DNA of 37,457 nucleotides from Nonomuraea basaltis (GCF_005893125.1 NZ_VCJS01000121.1:1-37457), one strand, 5' to 3'. Counted from the stretch's first letter, positions 25,125-34,070 are shown. Made by a program: numbers and translations. Notes: generated by a model not told the origin, from the letters alone.

Positions 25125-26094
25125 CCGACACTTCCGCTGACAAGCCGGGCACACCCGGCGACGTCGCCCTCCCGTCAGGAAAAGCAATGACCGAGCACCC
25201 CTTCAACCCACAGCTGCGAGCCGCGCGGTTCCTTCCCCGCACCATCATCAACGCCCGAACGCTTCCCACGCTCCGTGTCCTCACCAAGCTCACCGGGAGG
25301 GCTCGGCGGCCGGACGCGCAGGTCGTATCCGTGGACGCCGACGTGTCGGTACACGTCTTCCGGCCGGCTTCGGCCCGGCCTCGGACTCCGGCGCTGTTGT
25401 GGATCCACGGCGGCGGAATGGTGCTCGGCGACGCGGCGCAGGACAGCGGCTTCTGCCGCCGGATCGCCGATCAGCTCAACATCGTCGTCGTCTCGGTGGA
25501 GTACCGGCTCGCACCCGAACACCCGTTCCCGACGCCGCTGGAGGACTGCTACACCGCGCTGCGCTGGCTCGCCCGCCAGCCCGACATCGATCCCGCACGC
25601 ATCGCCGTCGGCGGCGCCAGCGCCGGCGGCGGTCTGGCCGCCGCGGTGACGCTGCTGGCGAAGGAGCGCGGCGAGATCCGTCCGGTCCTGCAATTGCTGT
25701 CCTACCCGATGCTGGACGACCGGACACCACCCGCACCGACATCGACCCGCGGCGGCTACGCATATGGAGCCAGAACAGCAACCGGTTCGGCTGGCGCGCC
25801 TACCTCGGCCCCGCCACCGCGGACGGCAACGTGCCCCCGCTGGCCGCGCCGGCCCGCTACGACGACCTCTCCGGCCTGCCGCCCGCATGGATCGGCGTCG
25901 GCACCAACGACCTGTTCCACGACGAGGACCTCACCTACGCACGGCGCCTGCAGCAGGCCGGCGTCGCCTGCACCCTTCACGTAGTGCCCGGCGCCTACCA
26001 CAACTTCGACTCCATCGAAGCGAAAGCCGCCATCTCCCTGGCCTTCGTCAAGGCCCAGACCAGCGCACTGGACGAAGCACTCAACGGCGGCTGA
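25121..26094 (+). pseudogene. HSL-type alpha/beta hydrolase with a one-base frameshift
   Basis: The first frame (from ATG 25121, overlapping tetR) gives ALLWIHGGGMVLGDA (HGGG oxyanion hole), SVEYRLAPEHPFP and GGASAGGGLAA (GxSxG nucleophile). At about 25727 it leaves the family. One base over, the frame continues TRTDIDPRRLRIWSQNSN, then FGWRAYLGPATADG, GVGTNDLFHDEDLTYAR (catalytic Asp) and PGAYHNFD (catalytic His). Restoring one base after CGGACA rejoins a normal hormone-sensitive-lipase-family esterase of about 324 residues. It is either a very recent inactivation or a sequencing error. It is the last gene of the SDR operon. Confidence 0.85.
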
Positions 26095-26104
26095 ACGGAC
26101 GCCC

Positions 26105-26338
26105 GCAATGGTCGCGCATCTCCCACAGCGGCCGACCGAACCAGGCCCGGATCTGCTCCAGATGCACGACGTCGGAGGAGATCGTCCCGTCCGACAGCCC
26201 GGCCGCAGCCCGCGCCAGCATGAACCCCGCCAGCACGTCGGTCTCCAACGCCTCCAGGTCCTCCGCAGTGGCCGGAGCACGCGCCACCCGAAGATCCTTC
26301 ACCACCGCCAGCGCCAACTCCGGCCTCCTCGCCTTCAC
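26105..26338 (-). pseudogene. Tyrosine recombinase, N-terminal remnant
   Basis: The frame contains LETDVLAGFMLARAAAGLSD, GTISSDVVHLEQIRAWFGRP and LWEMR. This is a SAM-like (core-binding) N-terminal domain of a phage/transposon integrase, in which a helix-rich stretch selects DNA before the catalytic domain. After LWEMR the frame becomes arbitrary, so the catalytic domain (R, HxxR, Y) is absent. It is read on the minus strand, just outside the CHAT cassette. Confidence 0.65.
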
Positions 26339-26510
26339 CGTTAGAGCAAGACGAACGATGAGGACGATAGACCTTCAGTCGCCGACACCCGCCAGCAGGT
26401 CCGCGGCCGCACTGAGCAGTGACGGGAGGGAACTGTTCAATGTGGTCATGAGCCGGCGTCGTGTACCTCGCCTACGAGTGGGCGGGCAAGCCCTCCTACG
26501 GCTCCGGCGT

Positions 26511-27536
26511 CTAGTCGAGCATCTGACGCGGCCACGCGCGTTCGGCTGGTCGATGTTGCTGGGGCGGAGCCGGCTGGGGTGGGAGGCCTCGCAGGAGACC
26601 GGTCAGGGTCGTGCCGGTTTCGCGAGTGACCGGGCCGGTGTGTTCGAGGCCGACCCGATGGGCGAGGTCGGCTGACTGGAGGCGGACGGTGGCTTCCACC
26701 AGCAGCGCGTACATGTCGCAGGCGGTTCGCGCTCGTCGCCAGGCCGTCAGCAGTACGGCGGCGGCGATCGGCAGCCCCGGCCACCACAGGGCGGCGACGG
26801 CGAGGTAGAGCACGCCCCAGCCGGCCAGGGTGGTGGCGCGGGTGAGGGTCTCGCGGGCGGTGGTGATCTCGGTGCGGGTGGTGTCCGGGGCGGTGAGCCA
26901 AAGGTATGGCCAGACCGTGGCGAGGTCCAGGCCGAGTTCGCGGTCGAGCCGGACGGTGACGTCGTTGAGCCGGTCACCCATCCAGGTGGGGCGCGCAGGC
27001 GGTTCAGCGGCGATCCGGGCGATCTTCCGGTACGCGAGTTCGCGTGGGGACGGCAGCGGATCGGGGAATGCCGGGCCGCCGCTCGCCGGGGCAGGCGGGT
27101 TCGCGCCGAGCCGGGCTTGGACGTGGGCGGCCGCGGCTTCGTCGAGGGTTTTGCGGTAGGCCGACAGCGCCCGCGTCCAGCGGCGGTGCCGGCGGCGGGT
27201 GCGGAGGGCGGCGAGCCGGCGGAGCGGGGGAGGCCAGCCGGCCCAGTCGGCGGCCAGCCAGAGGCGTTCGACCAGGCTGCCCAGGCCCTGGGCGGCCAGC
27301 CCCGCGGCGGCCGCGGCGAGGAGGTACGCGCCGAGAAGGGCGAGGCCGGCCGCCGAGGCGGCGTCCGCGTTCACGGTGTCGAGCCGGTCGGTCACGCGGC
27401 GGGCGTCGAACGGGTGGGTGTGCCCCAGCGCGTGGGCGGCGGCCAGGGCGGCGACGTACAGCAGGCCCGGCAGGACGAGCAGTGTGAACCAGCGGTCGGC
27501 GATTTTCTTGCCGAGTTCGGCGAGCAGGCCGCCCAT
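26511..27536 (-). CDS. Membrane protein of the CHAT cassette, 341 aa
   Basis: Not recognised as a named family. Hydrophobic segments lie at about residues 17-37 (FTLLVLPGLLYVAALAAAHA), 60-83 (an Ala/Leu-rich helix) and 236-268. The last is a tight helical hairpin, GWGVLYLAVAALWWPGLPI followed by AAAVLLTAW. Between the second and third lies a charged cytoplasmic-type region of about 150 residues (RLAALRTRRRHRRWTRALSA and LNDVTVRLDRELGLDLA), and the C-terminus is a Pro/Gln/Arg-rich tail. It starts 3 bases after the stop of the small cysteine protein, so the two are translationally coupled and divergent from the CHAT protease. A membrane partner of a caspase-like protease could be its substrate, anchor or lytic effector; this is inference. 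Confidence 0.75.
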   Translation of the reverse strand: MGGLLAELGKKIADRWFTLLVLPGLLYVAALAAAHALGHTHPFDARRVTDRLDTVNADAASAAGLALLGAYLLAAAAAGLAAQGLGSLVERLWLAADWAGWPPPLRRLAALRTRRRHRRWTRALSAYRKTLDEAAAAHVQARLGANPPAPASGGPAFPDPLPSPRELAYRKIARIAAEPPARPTWMGDRLNDVTVRLDRELGLDLATVWPYLWLTAPDTTRTEITTARETLTRATTLAGWGVLYLAVAALWWPGLPIAAAVLLTAWRRARTACDMYALLVEATVRLQSADLAHRVGLEHTGPVTRETGTTLTGLLRGLPPQPAPPQQHRPAERAWPRQMLD

Positions 27537-27539
27537 GGG

Positions 27540-27923
27540 CTACGGCAGCCGTTCGAGCAGCATCGGGGTCTCGTCGATCTCGCAGGCGGGCGTGGCCGGA
27601 GCGCCGGGCTCAGGCCAGTGGTAGCGGGAGCAGCGGCGGTGCGGGCATACGTACAGGGTCTCGAGCGGGGCGGCGGCGGTGATGCCGGCCAGGCGGGCGG
27701 AGCGGGTGGAGTCGCCGTACACGCCGAGCACGTCCCCGCCCGCCAGCAATGCCTCGTGCAGGTCGTCGAGGGGTTGCACGACGTCGTCGCCGTCGCGGAT
27801 CGCGGCCAGAAGCCGGTCGAGGGGCGCCGGGTCGCCAAGGTGGTCGAGCTGGGAACGGATTTCGGGAAGGTTCCCGCACACGTACGCGATGGCGGCACTG
27901 ACCCGCTCAGGTAATCCGGCCAT
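27540..27923 (-). CDS. Small CHAT-associated protein with zinc-ribbon-like cysteines, 127 aa
   Basis: The ATG at 27923 follows GAGGAG; an in-frame extension to 27971 would overlap the divergent promoter. Residues 1-62 are helical (ERVSAAIAYVCGNLP, PLDRLLAAIRDGDDVVQPLD). Residues 63-90 hold VLGVYGDSTRSARLAGI. The C-terminal 35 residues contain YVCPHRRCSRYHWP and, 16 residues on, a further Cys (C93, C98, C114, with H95 and H102), resembling a small zinc ribbon. I do not recognise the family. The size and helix-first layout would suit an adaptor such as the effector-associated domains described with CHAT proteases. It is the first gene of the leftward operon. Confidence 0.75.
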   Translation of the reverse strand: MAGLPERVSAAIAYVCGNLPEIRSQLDHLGDPAPLDRLLAAIRDGDDVVQPLDDLHEALLAGGDVLGVYGDSTRSARLAGITAAAPLETLYVCPHRRCSRYHWPEPGAPATPACEIDETPMLLERLP

Positions 27924-27976
27924 TCCACTCCTCATCGAACGCGGCAACGGAGCCGTACCGAAAGTTAGCATCAGGC

Positions 27977-30900
27977 ATGCGCGAACAGTATCTCGCCGCC
28001 GTGCAGGCGCACCTCGACCGTGTCGCCGCGACGCAGGATCTGTCCGCGGTCGTCCACCCTGGTGTGCTGGGCGACGCCCAGCGGCTGGCGGCCCTGCTGC
28101 GCGACGGCGACGGCGACACCGACGCCCGGCTCGCGCTCGGCTGGCTGCACTACTACCGTTACCTGGCCCTGCCCGAGGGACCGGATCGGGACGAGCTGCG
28201 GACGGCCATCACCGTTCTCCTCGACTGCTTCGTCGTCGGCGTCGAACCCCTGCCCGACCAGCTCCTGCCCATCCTGGCCGACCTCGCGGCCCCCTTCGGC
28301 GACCAGGTGCTGCGGCACGCGATCGCCGCGCCGAACCCCGACGCCGCGGAGGCCGCCGTCGAGCTGTGGCAGCGCATCACGCTCGCGGTGAGCGACGACA
28401 ACCCGGAGTGGGAGACGTACTCGTCGAACCTGGGGCTGGCTCTGCGGATCCGCTACGACCGGACGGGCCGGCGCGAGGACCTCGACCTGGCCGTGGACAT
28501 CTTCCGCCACGCCACCGACAACATTCCCGCTGACCACCCCTATCGGCCGGAACACCTCAACCGGCTCGGCCGCGCGCTGCAGGACCGGTCGGCGTCCGCT
28601 GACGATCTGGACGGCGCCGTCGCCGCGGGCCGGGCGGCCGTCGACCTCGCTCCGCCCGGCCACTCCAACCGGCACGCATATCTGGCCAACCTCGGCAACG
28701 CCTTGCGCGCACGGTACGGGCTCACGCGGACGCCGGCGGATCTGGACGCGGCGATCGACGCCACCCGGCAAGCCGCAGACGCCGCCCCGGCGGCAGGCCC
28801 GGATCGGGCGGGTTACCTGTCCACGCTCGGCGCCCTCCTGGCCACGCGCTACGAACGCGTCCAGCGGCTCGCGGATCTCGACGCAGCCGCCGAGGCGTTG
28901 CGCGAGTCGGCCGCCGCCGGGCCGGATGACGCGTCCCGGCACTACAACCTGGGCGTGGTGCTGTACCGGCGGTTCGAGCGGTCGGGGGAGCGGGCCGACC
29001 TCGACGGTGCCGTGGATGCCTACCGCCGGGCGCTCGACCTCGTTCCCGGCCATGGCGGATGGCTGAACAACCTCGGCGTCACACTGCGGGTGCGGTTCGA
29101 CCGCGCGGGGAACGCGGCGGATCTGGAGGCCGCCGTCCGGGCCGGGCGGCAGGCCGTCGAACTCGAGCCCGGCGATCCGGCGGCGTTGACCAACCTCAGC
29201 GTCACCCTGATGACGAGCTTCCGCCGCACCGGGACGCGCACGGATCTCGACGAGGCCGTACGCCTGGCCGGCCAGGCTGAGGCCGCCATGCCCGCCGGGC
29301 TGCCCGGCCGGGCCGGCGTCCTGAACAACCTCGCTCTGGCGCTGATGCTGCGCGCCGAGCGGACCGGCTCCGCCGACGACCTCGCGCGCGCTGTCACCAC
29401 AGCGCGGGAAGCCGTCGCCGCCTCGCCGCCTGAGGATCCCGACCGGCCCAACCGGCTGGGCAACCTCATGGCCGCGCTACGCCTCCGGTTCGAGCGCGCC
29501 GGCGACATGGAGGACATCGATGCCGCCGTACGCGCCGGTCAGGCCGCTGCGGACGCCGTTCCCGAAGGCCATGGCGCACGCGGCGAGCTCTTGAGCAATC
29601 TCGGCGGTACGCTGCAGCGGCGCTTCGAGCGCACGTCGCGGATGCGCGACCTGGACGCGGCCATCGACGCCGTAGGGCGTGCCGTCGAGGTGACCCCCGA
29701 CGATCATCCGAACCGGGCTCGATACCTGGCCGACCTGGGAGTCGCATGGCACAAGCGGTTCGCCGTCACGCGTGCGCCGCACGATGTGGAGACCGCCATC
29801 GACGCCATCCAGAAGGCTCTTGACGCCACCCCCGCGGATCACCCGCAGCGGGCCGGTCATCTGTCGAACCTCGGCAACGCGCTGCTGGCCGCCGACCGGA
29901 TCGACGACGCCATCACCGTGTTGCGGGAGGCAGTGGACCTCACCCCCGCCGATCAGCCGGACCGTCCCGGATACCTGTCCAACCTGGGGAACGCGCTGGC
30001 GGCGCGGTACCGGCGTACCGGAGCGGGGGCGGAGGAAGCGCTGGCGGCCTACCGGGCGACCCTGAACGATCCGCTCGCCACGCCCGCCATGCGGATCAGC
30101 GCCGCCCGCCCCGCCGCCGAGCTGGCCCGCCACCAGCGGCCGGATCTCGCGGCCGACCTGCTGGAGACGGCGGTCCGCCTGCTACCGGAGGTCACGCCCC
30201 GGCACCTGCACCGCCGCGACCGGCAGTACCACCTCAGCCTGTTCCGCGGCCTGGCCGGCGACGCCGCCGCCCTCGCTTTGGAGGCCGGCGGAGAATCGGC
30301 CGCGGTTCGGGCGTTACGGCTGCTGGAGGCGGGACGAGCGGTGCTGCTCGGCCAGTTGCTGGAGACCCGTGGCGACCTGTCCGGCCTCGAACGCGACCAC
30401 CCCGCCCTCGCCCGCCGTTTCGCCCGCTTACGTGGCGAACTGGACGCCGACCACCTCACCAGGGACGGCCGAGTCCGGCTGACGAGCGATTTCGCGGCGC
30501 TGGTGGCGGAGATCCGCGGCCACGACGGTTTCATGACGTTCATGGCGCCGCCGGAGCCGGAGGAACTGATCGCCGAGGCCAGGTCCGGGCCCATCGTCGT
30601 GTTCAACGTCAGCCGCTACCGCAGCGACGCCCTGATCCTCACCACCGGCGGCATTACCTGCGTCCCGCTGCCGCTGCTGACCGGGGACGCGGTCGTTCAG
30701 CGGTTCCATACGTTTTCCGAGGCACTGAACCAGTCCGCGGACCGGGAGGCGGGCTGGCAGGCGCGCGTGGCGGCACAGGACACGCTGCACGAGGTGCTGG
30801 AGTGGCTGTGGGAGGCCGCCGCCGGGCCGGTGCTGGACGTGCTGGGCTATGACGACCTGCCCGGCGCCGACCTGCCGAGGGTGTGGTGGGTCACCGGAGG

Positions 30901-31723
30901 GATGCTGGGAATGCTCCCCTTGCACGCCGCGGGCCACCACCGCGGCGGCGGGCCGTCGGTCATGGACCGGGTCGTCTCGTCCTACACCCCGACCATCAGA
31001 GCCTTGCGCCACGCTCGCCGGCCTACCGCACCCGGAGCGGGCCAGGCGCTGATCGTGGCCATGCCGGAGACACCGGGCCAGAGTCCGTTGCCCAACGCGG
31101 CCGCCGAGGCCGCGCTGCTCCACGAGCGGATGCCGGACGCGCTGACCCTGATCGGCACCGCCACCAGGGCGCAGGTGCTGGCGGCGCTACCTGAGTGCTC
31201 GATCGCGCACTTCGCCTGCCACGGTGTCAGCGACCTCGCCGACCCCGCCGACAGCAAGCTGCTGCTGGGCGACCACGACAGCGCGCCGCTCACCATATCC
31301 AGCCTGACCTCGGCCAACCTGGAGCGGGCAGAGCTGGCCTACCTGTCGGCGTGCTCCACGGCGCTGATGTCGGTGGTGACACTCGGCTCGGTCGAACTCG
31401 ACCCGGCATTGCGGGCCGAGCTGCCCGGCCTCGCCGCCGCCGTGGCCGCCGTCAACCAGAACGCCGACCTGGTCGACGAGGCCATCCATCTCTCCTCGGC
31501 CTGCCAAATCGCCGGGTTCCGGCACATCGTCAGCACCTTATGGGAGATCGACGACGCGGTGGCCGTCCGGCTGGCAGACGACTTCTACGCCGGGTTGCGT
31601 GGCGATGCCCACGGTGGCTCCGGAAGTCCGGCGCGTGCGCTGCACGACGCTGTGCGGGCGCTGCGCGACAAGCGCCCGCGCCTGCCCTCGCTCTGGGCGT
31701 CTTACCTGCATGCGGGAGCGTAG
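27977..31723 (+). CDS. TPR-CHAT protease (caspase-like), 1248 aa
   Basis: The N-terminal 140 residues are helical and unassigned. Residues about 145-700 hold roughly 13 TPR-type repeats of 40-45 residues with the recurring form LxNLGxALxxRFERTG followed by DLDAAI and a Pro-rich link. Residues about 720-850 are a helical connector. From about 860 a CHAT peptidase domain follows: VWWVTGGMLGMLPLHAAGHH, then the catalytic His1082 in HFACHGVSD and Cys1126 in YLSACST, with GFRHIVSTLWEIDD near the end. Both catalytic residues are intact. TPR-CHAT proteins act as regulated proteases in conflict systems (for example the Craspase subunit), the TPRs sensing a partner. There is no RNA-guided component here. 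It is divergent from the membrane/zinc-ribbon operon, 53 bases away. Confidence 0.95.
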   Translation: MREQYLAAVQAHLDRVAATQDLSAVVHPGVLGDAQRLAALLRDGDGDTDARLALGWLHYYRYLALPEGPDRDELRTAITVLLDCFVVGVEPLPDQLLPILADLAAPFGDQVLRHAIAAPNPDAAEAAVELWQRITLAVSDDNPEWETYSSNLGLALRIRYDRTGRREDLDLAVDIFRHATDNIPADHPYRPEHLNRLGRALQDRSASADDLDGAVAAGRAAVDLAPPGHSNRHAYLANLGNALRARYGLTRTPADLDAAIDATRQAADAAPAAGPDRAGYLSTLGALLATRYERVQRLADLDAAAEALRESAAAGPDDASRHYNLGVVLYRRFERSGERADLDGAVDAYRRALDLVPGHGGWLNNLGVTLRVRFDRAGNAADLEAAVRAGRQAVELEPGDPAALTNLSVTLMTSFRRTGTRTDLDEAVRLAGQAEAAMPAGLPGRAGVLNNLALALMLRAERTGSADDLARAVTTAREAVAASPPEDPDRPNRLGNLMAALRLRFERAGDMEDIDAAVRAGQAAADAVPEGHGARGELLSNLGGTLQRRFERTSRMRDLDAAIDAVGRAVEVTPDDHPNRARYLADLGVAWHKRFAVTRAPHDVETAIDAIQKALDATPADHPQRAGHLSNLGNALLAADRIDDAITVLREAVDLTPADQPDRPGYLSNLGNALAARYRRTGAGAEEALAAYRATLNDPLATPAMRISAARPAAELARHQRPDLAADLLETAVRLLPEVTPRHLHRRDRQYHLSLFRGLAGDAAALALEAGGESAAVRALRLLEAGRAVLLGQLLETRGDLSGLERDHPALARRFARLRGELDADHLTRDGRVRLTSDFAALVAEIRGHDGFMTFMAPPEPEELIAEARSGPIVVFNVSRYRSDALILTTGGITCVPLPLLTGDAVVQRFHTFSEALNQSADREAGWQARVAAQDTLHEVLEWLWEAAAGPVLDVLGYDDLPGADLPRVWWVTGGMLGMLPLHAAGHHRGGGPSVMDRVVSSYTPTIRALRHARRPTAPGAGQALIVAMPETPGQSPLPNAAAEAALLHERMPDALTLIGTATRAQVLAALPECSIAHFACHGVSDLADPADSKLLLGDHDSAPLTISSLTSANLERAELAYLSACSTALMSVVTLGSVELDPALRAELPGLAAAVAAVNQNADLVDEAIHLSSACQIAGFRHIVSTLWEIDDAVAVRLADDFYAGLRGDAHGGSGSPARALHDAVRALRDKRPRLPSLWASYLHAGA

Positions 31724-31729
31724 CCGAAC

Positions 31730-31850
31730 CCCTCCCCGAGCCGGCCTTCCCGTTCGGCTTCGGCGATGTGGTCATGAAGGTTGTCGCGAATCTCGATCAT
31801 CCGTGGGAGCTGCGCGGGGTCCGGCCGGAGCATCGGGCGTCTGACACTGG
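31730..31850 (-). pseudogene. Tyrosine recombinase, C-terminal-region remnant
   Basis: The minus frame reads LRPDPAQLPRMIEIRDNLHD and HIAEAEREGRLGEG. The pattern DPAQ.PR..EIRDNL..RIAEAEREGWLGE is one I know from the C-terminal tail of actinomycete transposon-type integrases. The match is by memory only. It starts and ends abruptly and abuts the stop of the CHAT gene, which lies on the other strand. Confidence 0.5.
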
Positions 31851-32189
31851 ACGGCTGCCCGGCGCTGCTCCTCAACCGCTACCGCGGCGGCCGGCTGTCG
31901 GCCCGCGCGGTCGACCAGCTGCCCGACGAGCTCGCCATGGAGGCGGACCTGGTCGACGAGAACGGCGCGCCCGCCGCCTCGCGCAGGCGTGGCGGCGCCC
32001 GGATACCTCCAGGATCAACCACGATACGCAGAGAATGCAGGATCTGGCCCGTGGATCAAATCGACATTGAGCCGCGTCGCGTACTCCCGGCGAGCACACG
32101 ATGTCACGAATGGCATCAATGCGCCGACAGCGACGGCTCACCGCGAAGGAGTCGCCACTGGATCGCCGACGGCGCAGTCACGCTCGGGT
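31851..32189. other. Stretch without a definable gene
   Basis: A + frame around 31840-31990 has some coding-like residues (LTLDGCPALLLNRYRGGRLS and LPDELAMEADLVDENG) but no start, no family and no continuation. The rest shows nothing. Probably decayed sequence between the integrase scrap and the CurA-type fragment. Confidence 0.35.
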
Positions 32190-32576
32190 GACAGTACGCC
32201 CAGGTAGGCAGAAAGCGGCGCCAGCGCCGGGTCCACTTTCTGGGCGGTGGCCGCGTCGAGGACCGCGTACTCGCGCCAGCCCAGGACGTGCAGGACATGG
32301 TCGCCGGGTGCGAAGCCGTCGGCGTTGGAGGCCAGGACGCGGCCGACCGCGGGCCCGTCCATGGGCTCGCCTACCGCGTACGGCCCGATGTAGGACTTCT
32401 TGGCGCTCATCCGGCCGCGCATGTAGGGGTCGACCGAGAGGTACTCGTTGGCGATCAGGATCTGCCCCGGGCCGGGCGCGGGGATCTGCACCTCACGCAG
32501 CGCGAAGTCGGCGGCCCTCCGGGCGGGCCTCCAGGTGCCATGCGCGTCCGGTGGTGGGCAGGGTTTGTTCGGACAT
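32190..32576 (-). pseudogene. CurA-type NADP-dependent oxidoreductase, frameshifted N-terminal fragment
   Basis: The ATG at 32576 opens SEQTLPTTGRAWHLEARPEG and soon hits TGA. One base over, the frame reads DFALREVQIPAPGPGQILIA and YLSVDPYMRGRMSAKKSY, then EPMDGPAVGRVLASNADGFA and LSAYLGVL. This is the GroES-like domain of prostaglandin/curcumin-reductase-type MDR enzymes (about 340 residues), with the signature DPYMRGRM. At about 32190 the match stops, so the whole cofactor domain is lost, in addition to the frameshift near 32500-32515. Confidence 0.85.
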
Positions 32577-32909
32577 GAGAATCCTCTTCCTTCGGGTGAA
32601 AGGTTTCATGACGTGGATCACGGCAACGCCCTTGTCGCGGCCTGCGGAATGTCGTTGCGGAACGGGCGGACAGTGCTGTCGCTGACAGTGTTGTCGGTCA
32701 TGTCCTCACGGTTTCCGTGCGTGCGGAGAAAGGCGAACGGGAGGTGATTGGCGCACGTCTCTTCATCGCAAGTGCGCGACAACAGAGCCGGCGTGCCGGT
32801 AGGAGGTCGCTGACGGTGTGGAAAGCCGCGGACCGGCTTCACGTGTGCGGTCTTCGGCTGGGAGTTCATCTGCCCGGCCGATCCGATCCGATCCGATCCG
32901 GGAAGTGAT
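32577..32909. other. Intergenic stretch with a pentanucleotide repeat
   Basis: No gene is seen. At 32878-32900 there is a short tandem repeat, CCG followed by four copies of ATCCG, directly before the stop of the hydrolase at 32910. Confidence 0.5.
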
Positions 32910-33746
32910 TTATGGCGCGAGGAATTCCAGAGCCTTTTTGACGAAGTCTTCGTGATACTGGAATATGCCGCCGTGTCCGGCGTCAGGATACAGTGTGAGC
33001 TGGGCATCCGGCAGCCGTCGAGCCAGGTCGACAGAATTGCTGCTGGGCACCATCCTGTCGTTGTCGCCGTTTGCGACCAGGACGGGATGCTGGATATCCA
33101 TCAAGTCGGAGGGCTCTTGCAACCCCCAGGCATGGATGGCCTTGAGCTGGGAGCGGAAAGCCGCCAGCGAAATCGCCGTGTCCCGGTTGTCCGTACGCTC
33201 CTTCAGCCGTTTCAAGAACTGCCGAGCCGCCGCCTGGCCATTTGACGTTCGGGTGAAGAAGAGATAGTACTTCGGATCTTTGAAGGTCAGCGCGCCTTTT
33301 ATCGTGTCGCGGATGGTGAGGGAGGTGACCTTGTCGATGCCTCGGCCGCCAGCCGGGCCCGTGCCCGCGAGAATGAGCCTGCGAACGAGCTTCGGCTCTT
33401 CTTCCGCGATCACCTGTGCGACCATGCCGCCGAGGGAGAAGCCGAGAAGATCGACCTGATGAAAGCCCATCACCTTGATGAAGGCGATGGCGTCACGCGC
33501 CATCGCGGCTATCGAATCCGGTGTTTTGCCTTGTGACGCGCCGACGCCTCGATTGTCGAAGGTGATCACCCGATGTCCGGCGGCGATGCCGTCGACGATC
33601 CTGGGATCCCAGTTGTCCAAGATCCCGGTCAAGTGATTGAGGAAAATCACCGGCACGCCGGTGTACGCGCCGAGCTGCCGGTAGGCGAAACTCGTTCCGC
33701 CGACATCGAGGGTTTGGGTGGGCGCGTGCCTGTATGTGGTGACCAT
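32910..33746 (-). CDS. Alpha/beta-fold hydrolase, 278 aa
   Basis: A complete hydrolase of the haloperoxidase/epoxide-hydrolase-like group. Visible features are PVIFLNHLTGILDNWDP (oxyanion region, with NHLTG in place of the usual HGxxG), VITFDNRGVGASQG, nucleophile elbow GFSLGGMV (Ser), acid in VANGDNDRMVP and catalytic His in YPDAGHGGIFQ. The GC content and codon bias are lower than in the neighbours, suggesting a separate origin. The ATG at 33746 follows AGGAGA. No operon partner is intact, since the next minus-strand gene upstream is the deleted HSL hydrolase. The substrate is unknown. Confidence 0.93.
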   Translation of the reverse strand: MVTTYRHAPTQTLDVGGTSFAYRQLGAYTGVPVIFLNHLTGILDNWDPRIVDGIAAGHRVITFDNRGVGASQGKTPDSIAAMARDAIAFIKVMGFHQVDLLGFSLGGMVAQVIAEEEPKLVRRLILAGTGPAGGRGIDKVTSLTIRDTIKGALTFKDPKYYLFFTRTSNGQAAARQFLKRLKERTDNRDTAISLAAFRSQLKAIHAWGLQEPSDLMDIQHPVLVANGDNDRMVPSSNSVDLARRLPDAQLTLYPDAGHGGIFQYHEDFVKKALEFLAP

Positions 33747-33827
33747 GGTTTCTCCTGGTGAATCGACGGTGTACCTCGCGTGGCCCAGAGGCGCCTATGA
33801 GCCGATGGTGGCGAGCAGTTGTTCTGT

Positions 33828-34019
33828 TCAGGCGCCGAGATGGCTGCGGAGCCACTGACCCATCTGCTCGATGGCTTGGTCCACCTCGGGCACGCGCCCC
33901 GCGCCCAGGATGAACGAGTGCTGCCCCTCGGGCATCAGGTCGAGGCCCGGCGCCGACGACTTCGCAGGCACGCTCTCAAGGGACTGCGCAAACTGCTGCG
34001 CCTGCGGACTGACTCCCAC
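33828..34019 (-). pseudogene. HSL-type hydrolase reduced to its two ends (in-frame deletion), 63 aa
   Basis: The GTG at 34019, with GGAGTG before it, gives VSPQAQQFAQSLES, a normal N-terminal helix for this hydrolase group. After a few residues the sequence is already at the extreme C-terminus: MPEGQHSFILGAGRVPEVDQ and IEQMGQWLRSHLG. This matches the last 35 residues of the intact hydrolase at 35936-36853 (GGQHSYVYGAGRVPEADAA). About 230 residues, including the nucleophile, are missing, yet the frame is kept. Its promoter carries the boxes at 34071-34143. Confidence 0.8.
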
Positions 34020-34070
34020 GGTGACACTCCTGCTAAGTGCGGCACTTCTTGTGCGCAGCTCGATTTAGAT

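Noticed and set aside
26446..26901. His/Arg/Pro-rich minus-strand frame overlapping the CHAT-cassette membrane protein
   Set aside because: A shadow of the membrane protein frame, with no hydrophobic or domain pattern.
27977..31723. Craspase (gRAMP/TPR-CHAT) system
   Set aside because: The protease has the TPR-CHAT architecture, but no gRAMP/Cas7-11 effector or CRISPR array is in the window.
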